The notes beneath the pieces are model-generated. The model made no database searches. It saw nothing but the letters and a program-made list of their open reading frames with translations, and had not been told where the DNA came from. The position numbers and the translations under genes are program-made. 64,000 bases of DNA, taken from assembly GCA_016292015.1 (NCBI GenBank), contig JAEEZY010000020.1, forward strand, positions 1 to 64,000. Direction: 5' to 3'. This document shows positions 1-7,853 of this stretch, piece by piece. Source of the stretch: Bacteroidales bacterium. Its GTDB lineage: Bacteria > Bacteroidota > Bacteroidia > Bacteroidales > P3. How positions within the stretch are numbered: the stretch's first letter is position 1; every line of letters begins with the position of its first letter.

Positions 1-582
1 GCTGAAGCCCGGGTCGGTCTTCTCGACGATGAAGGCGCTGATGCCCTTGGTGCCGAGGCTCTTGTCGGTCATGGCGATGATGATGAACACGTTGGCGTAG
101 GAGCCGTTGGTGATGAAAATCTTGCTGCCGTTGAGCACCCATTCGTCGCCATCAAGAACTGCGATGGTCTGCTGTCCGGCTGCGTCGGTGCCGGCGTTGG
201 GTTCGGTGAGGCCGAAGGCGCCGATCCACTCGCCGGAGGCGAGCTTGGGCAGGTATTTCATCTTCTGCTCCTCGGTGCCGCTCTCGAGTATGGGGGCGGC
301 GCAGAGGCTGGTGTGGGCCGAGAGGATGACGCCGGTGGTGGCGCAGACGCGGCTCAGCTCCTCGACGGCCATGCCGTACATGATGTTGGTGCCGCCGGCA
401 CCGCCGTACTGCTTCGGGATAGGAATACCCATGAGGCCGATCTTGGCCATCTTCTCAACCGTCTCCATCGGGAAACGCTCCTCCTCGTCAACCTCGGCGG
501 CGAGGGGCTTCACCTCTTTCTCTGCAAATTCGCGAATCATCTGCAGGAAGAGCTCTTCTTGTTTTGTGAAACTGAAATCCAT
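1..582 (-). CDS. Acyl-CoA dehydrogenase, N-terminal part (C-terminus outside window)
   Basis: Translating the minus strand from an ATG at 582 gives 194 uninterrupted residues that run off the left edge. It starts MDFSFTKQEE and has the acyl-CoA dehydrogenase N-terminal helical domain (about 1-115). The flavin/substrate signature FGLTEPNAGTDA lies at 123-134 and VLNGSKIFITN at 149-159. Such FAD enzymes oxidise short-chain acyl-CoAs, and the closest family resemblance is to butyryl-CoA dehydrogenases. With the hbd and crt genes near 60 kb it would complete the crotonyl/butyryl-CoA steps, but the substrate cannot be fixed from half a protein. It lies 106 bp downstream of ridA on the same strand and may be cotranscribed with it. 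No etfAB gene is visible inside the window. Confidence 0.9.
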   Translation of the reverse strand, partial: MDFSFTKQEELFLQMIREFAEKEVKPLAAEVDEEERFPMETVEKMAKIGLMGIPIPKQYGGAGGTNIMYGMAVEELSRVCATTGVILSAHTSLCAAPILESGTEEQKMKYLPKLASGEWIGAFGLTEPNAGTDAAGQQTIAVLDGDEWVLNGSKIFITNGSYANVFIIIAMTDKSLGTKGISAFIVEKTDPGFS

Positions 583-593
583 GTATTCTTAAA

Positions 594-621
594 GTTTTTA
601 GTTTTTAGTTTTTAGTTTTAA
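594..621. repeat. Tandem 7-bp repeat, 4 units
   Basis: Units GTTTTTA, GTTTTTA, GTTTTTA and GTTTTAA follow one another in the spacer between ridA and the acyl-CoA dehydrogenase gene. It is one of many heptamer arrays in this window. The spacer holds nothing else recognisable. Confidence 0.8.
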
Positions 622-688
622 GCTGCGATAAGTTGTAAGTTGACTTTCGTGGCCGTATGGCTCACTTGGACTTACGGTTCACTTGACA

Positions 689-1105
689 TTAATTGCCCAG
701 TTTGTCGAGCTTGTTGTAAACGTATGTGTGGTTGATGGCGATGGTCTCGATTTCGACCAGTGCACCCATAGGCAGGCCCTTTACAGCGAAAGCGGCGCGA
801 GCGGGGCAGTCCTTGCTGTAGTACTTGGCATAGACCTCGTTCATGGGTTTGAAATACTCCATGTCGGCCAGCAGGCAGGTGCTCTTCACCACGTCGTCGA
901 ATGTGAATCCAGCCTCGTCGAGGATGGCTTTGATGTTCTTGAAAACCTGCTCTGTCTGCTCGGTGATGCCTCCTTCCACCAGTTTGCCGGTGGCGGGGTC
1001 GATAGGCACCTGACCCGAGATGTAGAGCGTGTTGCCGACCAGGATGGCCTGGCTGTAAGGTCCGATGGCTGCGGGAGCCTTGGGTGTGTTGATGACTTTC
1101 TTCAT
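689..1105 (-). CDS. ridA: RidA family enamine/imine deaminase
   Basis: The protein has 138 residues and belongs to the YjgF/YER057c/UK114 family. RidA hydrolyses reactive enamines and imines such as 2-aminoacrylate released by PLP enzymes. Family signatures are IGPYSQA (14-20), the catalytic arginine in CPARAAF (Arg103) and the glutamate in LVEIE (Glu120). The ATG at 1105 is chosen because the protein then starts MKKVINTPKAPAAIGPYSQ, as in the family, and because a -7 box lies 42 bp upstream. The longer reading to 1255 would start above that promoter. The C-terminus is about ten residues longer than usual (ending NKLDKLGN). Confidence 0.95.
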   Translation of the reverse strand: MKKVINTPKAPAAIGPYSQAILVGNTLYISGQVPIDPATGKLVEGGITEQTEQVFKNIKAILDEAGFTFDDVVKSTCLLADMEYFKPMNEVYAKYYSKDCPARAAFAVKGLPMGALVEIETIAINHTYVYNKLDKLGN

Positions 1106-1146
1106 AAGACTTATGATTTTTGATTTGAATACAAACAATGAGTTTG

Positions 1147-1154
1147 CAAAGATA
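1147..1154 (-). promoter_or_regulatory. -7 box TATCTTTG for ridA
   Basis: The reverse complement reads TATCTTTG, a match to the Bacteroidetes TAnnTTTG element, 42 bp upstream of the ridA ATG. No clear TTTG -33 element is seen. Confidence 0.6.
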
Positions 1155-1195
1155 ATAAAAAAAGTGGCATTATTATACAGAATCGTAAAAATATG

Positions 1196-1203
1196 TACTT
1201 TTG
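1196..1203 (+). promoter_or_regulatory. -7 box TACTTTTG for anmK
   Basis: TACTTTTG fits TAnnTTTG and ends only 5 bp before the anmK ATG at 1209. In this promoter class transcription starts about 5-7 bp after the box, so the mRNA would be leaderless or nearly so. It is divergent from the ridA promoter 42 bp away. Confidence 0.6.
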
Positions 1204-1208
1204 CACCT

Positions 1209-2279
1209 ATGCAAAGACAGAAAGATTTAACCATCATAGGCCTTATGTCGGGCACTTCGCTCGACGGCGTGGACTTGGCGTGCTGCCGATTTGTAGAGGC
1301 GGACGGCGTATTGGATTGGACGTTGCTGGCGGCGGATACGATACCCTACGACGAGGGGTGGCGCAAGAGGCTTTCGGAGCTTGAAAACACATCGGCATAC
1401 GAGTATGCGCTTGCCAATGTGGAGTTGGGGCATTATCTGGGCCGGTTGGTGCGGGAGTTCGTGGTCAAGCATAATCTAAAGGTCGATTTTGTCGCCTCGC
1501 ACGGCCACACCATCTTCCATCAGCCACACCTTGGCCTCACCACGCAGATTGGCGACGGCGACTCGATTGCCGCCGAATGTGGATTGCCGGTGGTGTTCAA
1601 CTTCCGCACCCTCGATGTGGCGTTGGGCGGTCAGGGGGCACCGCTGGTGCCGATAGGCGACCGCCTGCTTTTTGGCGACAGCGACGCCTGCCTAAATCTC
1701 GGCGGCATAGCGAACATATCATACGGTTCGGATTCGCGCATCGCCTTCGACATCTGCCCTTGCAACATGGCGCTCAATATGTTGGCGCAGAAGGTTGGCT
1801 TGGCGTATGATAAAGGAGGAGAGGTGGCCAGGTCGGGAAGTGTCGTGGAGGCGTTGTTGAGTCGTATGAACGAGTTGGAGTATTACAGGCGCCCCTCGCC
1901 CAAGTCGTTAGGTAAAGAGTGGTTTGTGTCGGAGTTTAGGCCGATTGTTGATTGTGGTGAATATAGAGTTCAAGACGTGCTGCGTACTGTTGCTGAACAT
2001 ATATCGCAGCAGATTGCCAATGTTGTGAATGATAATGCTATTCGTTCGCTTCTCGTTACTGGTGGAGGCGCAAAAAACAGCTTTCTGATAGAGCGGCTGA
2101 GGCGGCTGACGCCGAAGTGCGAGGTGACGGTTCCGTCGGAGGACATCATCGACTACAAGGAAGCCATAATATTTGCCTTGTTGGGTTATCTGCGGCTGAA
2201 CGGAAAGACAAACTGCCTGAAAAGCGTGACGGGAGCCTCACACGACAACGTGGGAGGCAACTTGTCGGGGTTGGTGTGA
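1209..2279 (+). CDS. anmK: Anhydro-N-acetylmuramic acid kinase
   Basis: The protein has 356 residues. AnmK hydrolyses and phosphorylates 1,6-anhydro-MurNAc to MurNAc-6-phosphate during peptidoglycan recycling in the cytosol. The diagnostic ATP-binding signature MSGTSLDG is at residues 13-20, and NLGGIANISY and VTGGGAKN match the ASKHA-fold phosphate loops. Length is normal for the family (about 350-370). The ATG at 1209 is preferred over upstream in-frame codons because the protein then begins MQRQKDLTIIGLMSGTS and because the -7 box ends at 1203. No partner recycling genes (murQ, nagZ) adjoin it. Confidence 0.95.
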   Translation: MQRQKDLTIIGLMSGTSLDGVDLACCRFVEADGVLDWTLLAADTIPYDEGWRKRLSELENTSAYEYALANVELGHYLGRLVREFVVKHNLKVDFVASHGHTIFHQPHLGLTTQIGDGDSIAAECGLPVVFNFRTLDVALGGQGAPLVPIGDRLLFGDSDACLNLGGIANISYGSDSRIAFDICPCNMALNMLAQKVGLAYDKGGEVARSGSVVEALLSRMNELEYYRRPSPKSLGKEWFVSEFRPIVDCGEYRVQDVLRTVAEHISQQIANVVNDNAIRSLLVTGGGAKNSFLIERLRRLTPKCEVTVPSEDIIDYKEAIIFALLGYLRLNGKTNCLKSVTGASHDNVGGNLSGLV

Positions 2280-2294
2280 AGGAAGTTGGCGAGG

Positions 2295-2357
2295 GGATTC
2301 TGAGGATTCTGAGGTTTCTGATTATTCTGAGGATTCGGAGAATTCAGAAGATTCTGA
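2295..2357. repeat. Tandem 9-bp repeat, 7 units (GGATTCTGA type)
   Basis: Seven consecutive nonamers, GGATTCTGA and variants such as TTATTCTGA and AGATTCTGA, lie just downstream of anmK. They end 9 bp before the 3' end of the four-helix-bundle gene. The same unit returns inside the 5' end of that gene (2962-3024) and inside the carrier gene near 31.26 kb. Confidence 0.85.
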
Positions 2358-2365
2358 TTGTTTTG

Positions 2366-3031
2366 TTATTGGTTGTTGTTTTTTCTTTTTTGTTGGTTTC
2401 TGTAGTTGAGTCTTGCTGAGAGCATCTGCTCTTTTATTCCACCTTCGGAGACAAAGCGACGCTGCATTGTCTCTAAAAGGCGGTGTAACATGTACATTGC
2501 TTGATGTATTAGGGTTATAGAAAGATTGCAGATTTCTTCTTCGTTCATTTTGTCGAAGAGTGTCGGGTATTCTTCAAGGAATCGCTTGGTGCGTGTGTAT
2601 TGACGCAGTTTCTCCATTCGGGGATTATTCTGCTGCCATTGCTCCAAGCCGTGTACACGCAGGTAGTCCTCGTAGTCAATCAGTAGTTCTTCGAGGCTGG
2701 CTTTTGCAACGTTGGTGAGTTTTATCTCAGTTTCGCTTGAGGTGGTTGCGGCTTGGTTGCCTTCGGCGATGTTCTGTTTGCCGCTACGTGCAGCTTGAAT
2801 CATCTGGTCAACTGTGCGGTCTCCTTTTTGCAGGTAGCGTTGTGTGAAATAAAAGGTGGTGTCGTAGATGATTTCGGTGAGTTTGTAAACGCGGAGGTTG
2901 CGGTAATGGCCGTGGTTGGGGAGGAATGGGGTGGGGGAGGATTGGATGGGTTGAAGGGGCTGATTGTTCAGATTGTTCTGAGGATTCTGATTATTCTGAG
3001 AATTCGGATTATTTTGATTTTCTTTGTTCAT
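2366..3031 (-). CDS. Four-helix bundle protein (S23/IVP-type) with repeat-encoded N/Q-rich head
   Basis: The protein has 221 residues. Residues 45-200 match the four-helix-bundle family found in 23S rRNA intervening-sequence proteins and, distantly, retroelement Avd proteins: YRNLRVYKLTEIIYD, a charged helix with QMIQAARSGKQNIAEG, then SLEELLIDYEDYLR. A C-terminal suffix helix follows. The first 24 residues are almost only N, Q, P, S and L and are encoded by the 9-bp repeat array at 2962-3024. The function of free-standing members is not established. The basic Arg/Lys-rich surface is compatible with nucleic-acid binding, which is inference. Confidence 0.75.
   Translation of the reverse strand: MNKENQNNPNSQNNQNPQNNLNNQPLQPIQSSPTPFLPNHGHYRNLRVYKLTEIIYDTTFYFTQRYLQKGDRTVDQMIQAARSGKQNIAEGNQAATTSSETEIKLTNVAKASLEELLIDYEDYLRVHGLEQWQQNNPRMEKLRQYTRTKRFLEEYPTLFDKMNEEEICNLSITLIHQAMYMLHRLLETMQRRFVSEGGIKEQMLSARLNYRNQQKRKNNNQ
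2962..3024. repeat. Tandem 9-bp repeat, 7 units, inside coding sequence
   Basis: Seven nonamers (GATTGTTCA, GATTGTTCT, GAGGATTCT, GATTATTCT, GAGAATTCG, GATTATTTT, GATTTTCTT) form the 5' end of the four-helix-bundle gene. Read on the minus strand they encode a three-residue-periodic N/Q-rich stretch. Confidence 0.85.
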
Positions 3032-3053
3032 TTTTTTAGAATTGCTGGTTTTG

Positions 3054-4931
3054 TTAGAATTGGTTGTCGTTTACCAGTTCTATCAGCTCTTTGGCTGTCC
3101 TTATCCGTTCCATGTTGGCTGTCCGTTCCAGTTCGGCGGGAGGGATGGTTTTCAGTAGGTCGAGGTATTGGCGTTGCAGGGCGGTTACTTTCTTCAGGTG
3201 GCTGGTGTCGTCGCTCCATTCGATGTCGGCTTCCTTCATCATGGCATCGTAGAGGGCTGTGAGCGTACGGAAGTTGAAGTATTTGTGAGCCTCGCGGTCG
3301 CCGGCATCGATGGCGGCGAAGAGGTCGATATTGCTTTCGAATTGCCGTTGTAGCGAGTCCATCGTGGCGAGGTCTTTCAGTCGCACTTCGGCTTTCGTGG
3401 TGCGGTCGGACAGCATGTTTTCGTATGCAATGATATAATCGTCGCGCCAAGTCTTTATGCCGCCGCATTTCTCAAGAAGCGTGTTGTGACGCTGCTTGAC
3501 CACGAGCTCGCGGTCGTCGATGGTGTCCCAGATGTTGGCGGTTTTGCGGTATTGCTGGGCGGCGAGTTGGTCGAGCGAGAGGCGTCCGTTGTAGTCGGCG
3601 CGCACCCGTACGGCGTAGGAGTTGTAGCCGATGGAGTCGGGGCGCAGCTGGTTGACGCGGCATTGTGCCACATATCCGTGATAGGGTAGCCAGCGGATGC
3701 TGTCAATCTGGCATCCGATGACGGGGCCTACCTTCTCGAAGGCTTTGTCGAGGAGGGTGAAGAGGGAGACGCAGCGGGATGAAGCATTGGAAGTGGAGTC
3801 TTTCCGGTCGATGAGTTCGTATATCGCGCCCTTGTCGTTGTCGCATCCAGCGAGTTTCTTGTCGCGCTGCATCTGCGAGAGGGTGACGAGTATGTGGCTC
3901 AACGCGCGCTCCTGGTCGATGCGCCATTGGCGGTCGATTTCGCGTTCGGCGTTCGAGCTGAGGTAGCGCTTGCCGTAGCGGGTGGCGTAGTGTGCGTAGG
4001 TCTTGAGGTTGTCGTATTCTTTGTTGCGCTGGCGGTAGTACTCGACGGCGGCTTCGTCGCGCACGGTCTCTATCTCGGTGAGGCGTCCGATGCGGACGGT
4101 GTATTTCGGCACGTTGAAGCGCGGGGCGAAGGTGCCGATGCGGGCGTAGCGGTCGCAATGTTCGGCGTAGCGTGCCCATTGCGCCAGAAACACCTCCTGA
4201 TAGTCGATGGTGTAGCCTTGGTCGGCGAGCGTGAAAAGTGTCTCGCCGCCGTCAAGATATTTGTCTATCAGCTTCTGCTCTTTGGCGGTTGTGGTTTTGG
4301 TCTCGCCCGTGATGTCGGTGTAGAGGTTGGTGATGACGCTCTTCTTCAGCGTCACCTTGTCGCCGCCCTTGATGTGGCCGCGCCCGTCGATAAGGCCTTT
4401 GTCGTCGATGGTTATGGTGTTGCCGTCCTGGTCGGTGATGGCGGTTGCGCGTCCGCCTTGGAAGGTCACACGCTCGCGCAGCGCGGTGGTGCTACGGTCG
4501 TCGGGGCTGTTGTATTTCGAGTCGAGGGCGAAGGTCCATTGCCCTTCGGGTTGGCCGTCGCTGAACTGCCCTTCGACGCTCCATCCGCGGTTTATCTTGT
4601 AGCGTCCGCCGGCCACTCCGCTTCCGTTGTGGCGGTAGCTCTGACGGTACTGCCCGTTGAGCATCCCGCGCACATAGGTGCGGCTCTCCGAGTACTGCTG
4701 GTTGTCGTTGTGCTGGCCGGCGTCCCAGCCGCTCTTGCCCGTGACGGTCATCGTGCCGTCTATCTTGCGCTCGCCGTCCACGGATGCGAAGGGGATGCTC
4801 CTGACGCAACGGAATGGCAGAAGGTCGCTGTAGGGCGGACGGTATTCGACGGTGTCGGTGCGCGTCTGCGCTGTGGCGCCGAACGTCACGGCACAAAGCA
4901 AAACGGCGGCAAAAGACTTGAGGTTCAGCAT
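3054..4931 (-). CDS. Secreted protein of unknown function with MORN-like segment
   Basis: The protein has 625 residues. A signal peptide (MLNLKSFAAVLLCAVTFGATAQ, cleavage after Ala/Gln near 21) sends it to the periplasm or beyond. Residues about 60-130 contain glycine/aromatic repeats (NGQYRQSY, GGRYKINRGW, EGQFSDGQPEGQW) resembling the YwqK/MORN pattern. The rest is charged and mostly helical, with no motif I recognise. There is no lipobox cysteine and no T9SS sorting domain. It lies between hemW and the four-helix-bundle gene on the same strand, with a 22-bp gap to the latter. Confidence 0.7.
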   Translation of the reverse strand: MLNLKSFAAVLLCAVTFGATAQTRTDTVEYRPPYSDLLPFRCVRSIPFASVDGERKIDGTMTVTGKSGWDAGQHNDNQQYSESRTYVRGMLNGQYRQSYRHNGSGVAGGRYKINRGWSVEGQFSDGQPEGQWTFALDSKYNSPDDRSTTALRERVTFQGGRATAITDQDGNTITIDDKGLIDGRGHIKGGDKVTLKKSVITNLYTDITGETKTTTAKEQKLIDKYLDGGETLFTLADQGYTIDYQEVFLAQWARYAEHCDRYARIGTFAPRFNVPKYTVRIGRLTEIETVRDEAAVEYYRQRNKEYDNLKTYAHYATRYGKRYLSSNAEREIDRQWRIDQERALSHILVTLSQMQRDKKLAGCDNDKGAIYELIDRKDSTSNASSRCVSLFTLLDKAFEKVGPVIGCQIDSIRWLPYHGYVAQCRVNQLRPDSIGYNSYAVRVRADYNGRLSLDQLAAQQYRKTANIWDTIDDRELVVKQRHNTLLEKCGGIKTWRDDYIIAYENMLSDRTTKAEVRLKDLATMDSLQRQFESNIDLFAAIDAGDREAHKYFNFRTLTALYDAMMKEADIEWSDDTSHLKKVTALQRQYLDLLKTIPPAELERTANMERIRTAKELIELVNDNQF

Positions 4932-4992
4932 AGGTGTTCAGTTTTTAGGGACAAAATCCCTAAAAAAACGCTGAAACCCTTAGTTTTATTGC

Positions 4993-6108
4993 CTACGCGA
5001 TAATCAAGTCGGCAGCTATACCGTCGGCATGGAGCAGTCCTTTCTCGGTGGGACGGTAATGTCCGTCTTGGATGTAGATGTATCCTTCCATGATGTATTT
5101 TAGGATGTTGTCTTTCAGACCGTCGGCGAAAACGGGGTCGAGTTTGGAGATGTCAATTCCTTCGGTGGTTCTGAGCGCGGTCATGATGTACTCGTTGAAG
5201 GCGTCGATTTCAGATATTTTTTCCATTTCGAAATAGGTGTTGTTATTGTTTATTCCGTTGATATATTGCGTTGTGTCGGATATGTTCCACCTGCGATGCG
5301 AGCCGTCGAAGGAGTGGGCGGCTGCCCCGAAACCCATATAGGGCGTGTGGTCCCAGTAGCGGCTGTTGTGGCGCGAGCGGTAAGGCTCGCGGCAGAAGTT
5401 GGAAATCTCGTATTGCGTAAATCCGTTGCTGCCACACCATCCGAGAAGTGTCTCGTACCTCGCCAACACCTCATCCTCGTCGGGTATCCTCACACGACCG
5501 CTCCTTGTCTGATGGTCAAGTATGGTGCCGTGCTCCACCGTCAGGGCGTAGCAGGAGAGGTGCTGCACGTCGAGGCTTGCCACAGTGTCGAGGTTCGCTT
5601 GCCATTGCTCGGCGCTTTGCCCAGGGATTCCGTAGATGAGGTCTATCGACACGTTGCGGTAGCCGCGTTCTTTGAGGTTCGCCACCGCTCGCAACGCATC
5701 CTCCCCGTTGTGTCGGCGGTTGAGCAGACGCAGGTCGGTGTCGGAGAACGACTGCACACCCACGCTCACACGGTTGAAGAACCCCATTGCACGCAGGTCG
5801 GCCACATACTGTTTGGTGAGACATTCGGGGTTGGCTTCGATGGTGCATTCTTCAATCTCCGAGAGGATGAACGAGCGGTTCAGCTGTTCCACTATGCGCT
5901 CGAGCTGGCTGACGGAGAGTAGGGTAGGGGTGCCGCCGCCGAAATAGACGGTGCGCACCTTGTGCGGTTTCGGCCACACCTCGTCGGCTCGCAGCTCGAT
6001 TTCGCGGCAGAGCGCATCGACGTAAGCCTGCACATCGCCGCCCACCCGCGAGTAGAAGGCGCAGTAGCTGCATTTGCGTGAGCAGAAAGGTATGTGGAGG
6101 TAGAGCAT
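4993..6108 (-). CDS. hemW: Radical SAM heme chaperone HemW
   Basis: The protein has 371 residues. The radical SAM cluster motif CSRKCSYC is at 9-16, followed by AFYS. YFGGGTPTLL, EANPE and GVQSFSD are typical of the HemW/HemN family, and the C-terminal HemW domain (RTTEGID and a C-terminal winged segment) is present. HemW delivers heme to respiratory enzymes. Its length (about 375) and lack of the HemN N-terminal extension favour HemW over oxygen-independent coproporphyrinogen oxidase. The spacer upstream holds a heptamer array and a -7 box at 6205-6212. Confidence 0.9.
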   Translation of the reverse strand: MLYLHIPFCSRKCSYCAFYSRVGGDVQAYVDALCREIELRADEVWPKPHKVRTVYFGGGTPTLLSVSQLERIVEQLNRSFILSEIEECTIEANPECLTKQYVADLRAMGFFNRVSVGVQSFSDTDLRLLNRRHNGEDALRAVANLKERGYRNVSIDLIYGIPGQSAEQWQANLDTVASLDVQHLSCYALTVEHGTILDHQTRSGRVRIPDEDEVLARYETLLGWCGSNGFTQYEISNFCREPYRSRHNSRYWDHTPYMGFGAAAHSFDGSHRRWNISDTTQYINGINNNNTYFEMEKISEIDAFNEYIMTALRTTEGIDISKLDPVFADGLKDNILKYIMEGYIYIQDGHYRPTEKGLLHADGIAADLIIA

Positions 6109-6112
6109 GTTG

Positions 6113-6161
6113 GTGATTCGTGATTCGTGATTAGTGATTAGTGATTGGTGATTAGTGAATA
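6113..6161. repeat. Tandem 7-bp repeat, 7 units (GTGATTA type)
   Basis: GTGATTC twice, GTGATTA twice, GTGATTG, GTGATTA and GTGAATA run without a break in the leader of hemW, between its -7 box and its ATG. It would therefore be transcribed as an untranslated leader. Confidence 0.85.
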
Positions 6162-6204
6162 GACAAATGTGGTGGGAGGCGGTTTATTGGTGATTAGACA
6201 AATG

Positions 6205-6212
6205 CAAAGATA
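6205..6212 (-). promoter_or_regulatory. -7 box TATCTTTG for hemW
   Basis: The reverse complement reads TATCTTTG, about 97 bp upstream of the hemW ATG. No good -33 TTTG is visible. Confidence 0.5.
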
Positions 6213-6236
6213 CTAATGTTTTGAGAAACGAGGATG

Positions 6237-6265
6237 AGAATTGCGGGCGTGAAGCCCGCGATTCT
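6237..6265. other. 12-bp stem hairpin
   Basis: AGAATTGCGGGC (6237-6248) pairs with GCCCGCGATTCT (6254-6265) across the loop GTGAA, with one G-T wobble. No T-tract follows on either strand, so it is not a classical terminator. It sits 13 bp from the nested palindrome next to tRNA-Met and may belong to the same element. Confidence 0.6.
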
Positions 6266-6278
6266 GGGATGGAGGCTT

Positions 6279-6414
6279 TACCAAAATCAGTCAGGCGATC
6301 CGCTGGGCGGACGTTGCTTTGTTTTCCCGTCCTCCTAATTACAAGCGAGCTTGTCTAGGAGGCCAGAAAAACAAAACAGGTTGCCGATAGCAACCTGCCT
6401 GACTGATTTTGGTA
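6279..6414. repeat. Nested palindromic element with 18-bp perfect terminal inverted repeats
   Basis: The ends are perfect 18-bp inverted repeats, TACCAAAATCAGTCAGGC at 6279-6296 and its complement at 6397-6414. Inside are three hairpins. TCCGC/GCGGA is at 6299-6311. A long stem is at 6317-6376 whose core is CCTCCTA-ATT-ACAAGC-GA-GCTTGT-C-TAGGAGG. AGGTTGC/GCAACCT is at 6378-6396. As single-stranded RNA or DNA this gives a closed four-way junction. The right arm includes the last residues and CCA end of tRNA-Met. It could be a non-autonomous mobile element inserted at the tRNA end, or a structured RNA cotranscribed with the tRNA. Confidence 0.8.
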
Positions 6415-6486
6415 GCGGGGACGAGAATTGAACTCGTGACCTCCGGGTTATGAATCCGACGCTCTAACCAACTGAGCTACCCCGCC
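6410..6486 (-). tRNA. tRNA-Met (anticodon CAT), CCA encoded
   Basis: The minus strand folds as a full cloverleaf: acceptor GGCGGGG pairs with CCCCGCU (terminal G-U), with AGCTCAGTTGGTTAGAGC in the D arm. The anticodon loop is TTCATAA with anticodon CAT, and the T loop is GTTCAATTC. The discriminator A and CCA are encoded at 6410-6413. The acceptor top pair and D arm fit an elongator tRNA-Met, but a lysidine-modified tRNA-Ile2 cannot be excluded by sequence alone. Confidence 0.92.
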
Positions 6487-6666
6487 ATCGGACCTTCGAG
6501 TCAAGTGAGGAAAGATTAAATTGTACGTTTCCGTCGCTCGAAAGCGGGTGCAAAAGTACACATATTTTCCGTTTCTGCAAGATTTTGGGTGAAAAAAGTT
6601 TTATTTTGGTTTCGGGACGTACTATTTATCGGAGGTCAACGTTATAATTGTGAACTATAATCACTG

Positions 6667-7776
6667 ATGCTTATGCCTACCGACGACCATCATCTTTACA
6701 GCAATTTTGAATATGAGACGGCTCTGAACGTCATGGACGGAGTGAAACAACCCGAACAGGTGAGCAACAGTTACGTGGAGAGGGCGCGTGCGGCGCGACG
6801 GAAGGCGAGTTCGGTGGAGGAGCTGGTGTCGGGGATACTGCATGGCGACAGGACGATGCTGAGTAGGGCCATAACGTTGGTAGAGAGTTCGCTGCATGAG
6901 CATCAGCAGAAGGCGCAGCAGGTGATTGAACGATGTCTGCCGTATAGCGGCAAGTCGATAAGGTTGGGAATCACAGGAGTTCCCGGTGCTGGGAAGAGTA
7001 CAACGATAGAGTCGCTCGGATCGATGCTGACGGCACATAACCACAAGGTGGCGGTGCTGGCTATAGATCCGTCGAGCGAGAGGTCGAAAGGGAGCATACT
7101 GGGCGACAAGACGAGGATGGAGAAGCTCTCGGTTGACCCCAACGCATTCATACGGCCTTCCCCGTCGGCGGGTTCGCTGGGAGGCGTGGCGAGAAAGACG
7201 CGAGAGATAATACTGCTATGCGAGGCAGCCGGATTTGACGTCATCATCGTGGAGACGGTGGGAGTTGGGCAGTCGGAGGTGGCGGCGCACTCGATGGTGG
7301 ATTTCTTCCTGCTGCTGCAGTTGGCGAACACAGGCGACGAGCTGCAAGGCATAAAGAGAGGCATCATGGAGATGAGCGACATGATAGCGATAAACAAAGC
7401 CGACATCGACCAGCAGCGGTCGGAGTTGGCGGCGGCCCAGTTCCGCAACGCGTTGCATCTGTTTCCGATGCCCGAATCACAATGGCCCGTGAAGGTGGTG
7501 CTTTGCTCCGCCTATACCGAAGTGGGGATACAAGAGTTGTGGAACGAGGTGATGGATTACGTGGCGTTCACCAAGGCGAACGGCTATTTCTATGAGAAGA
7601 GGAGGCAGCAGAACCTGCGGATATTGACGGAGTCGATAGAAAGGAGCCTGATGGATCGTTTCTATAGCCAGCCGGGAATGGAAGAGCGGATAGAGAAGGC
7701 AGGCGAGGATATACTGAACAACAAAATCAGCGCATACGCGGCAGCAGATCAGCTGCTGGGCGACGCGCTGCTTTAG
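6667..7776 (+). CDS. meaB: Methylmalonyl-CoA mutase-associated GTPase MeaB
   Basis: The protein has 369 residues. MeaB-family G3E GTPases guard and reload the B12 cofactor of methylmalonyl-CoA mutase. Walker A is GVPGAGKST (104-112), followed by AIDPSSERSKGSILGDKTRM, the switch/G3 region ETVGVGQSE and G4 INKAD. A C-terminal dimerisation arm is present. The N-terminus is about 35 residues longer than typical; ATG codons at 6667 and 6673 are both possible. The mutase subunits are not in the window, so a succinate-propionate pathway is inferred from this gene alone. Confidence 0.93.
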   Translation: MLMPTDDHHLYSNFEYETALNVMDGVKQPEQVSNSYVERARAARRKASSVEELVSGILHGDRTMLSRAITLVESSLHEHQQKAQQVIERCLPYSGKSIRLGITGVPGAGKSTTIESLGSMLTAHNHKVAVLAIDPSSERSKGSILGDKTRMEKLSVDPNAFIRPSPSAGSLGGVARKTREIILLCEAAGFDVIIVETVGVGQSEVAAHSMVDFFLLLQLANTGDELQGIKRGIMEMSDMIAINKADIDQQRSELAAAQFRNALHLFPMPESQWPVKVVLCSAYTEVGIQELWNEVMDYVAFTKANGYFYEKRRQQNLRILTESIERSLMDRFYSQPGMEERIEKAGEDILNNKISAYAAADQLLGDALL

Positions 7777-7853
7777 GGCTTTGAAGCTACTAGAAGATCT
7801 TGGAAAACTAGAAGCTCTAGGGGTTCTAGGATTTTTAGGACTGACTGCTAGGT

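Noticed and set aside
1065..1208. Longer N-terminus for anmK (48 more residues)
   Set aside because: The extension overlaps the ridA coding start and the promoter of anmK itself and is not part of the family.
2117..2419. Plus-strand frame covering the 3' end of anmK and the 9-bp repeats
   Set aside because: It is an out-of-frame reading of anmK followed by repeat-encoded Ile/Leu/Arg; no support as a gene.
4993..6108. HemN (oxygen-independent coproporphyrinogen III oxidase)
   Set aside because: The protein is about 80 residues shorter than HemN and begins directly at the cluster motif, as HemW does.
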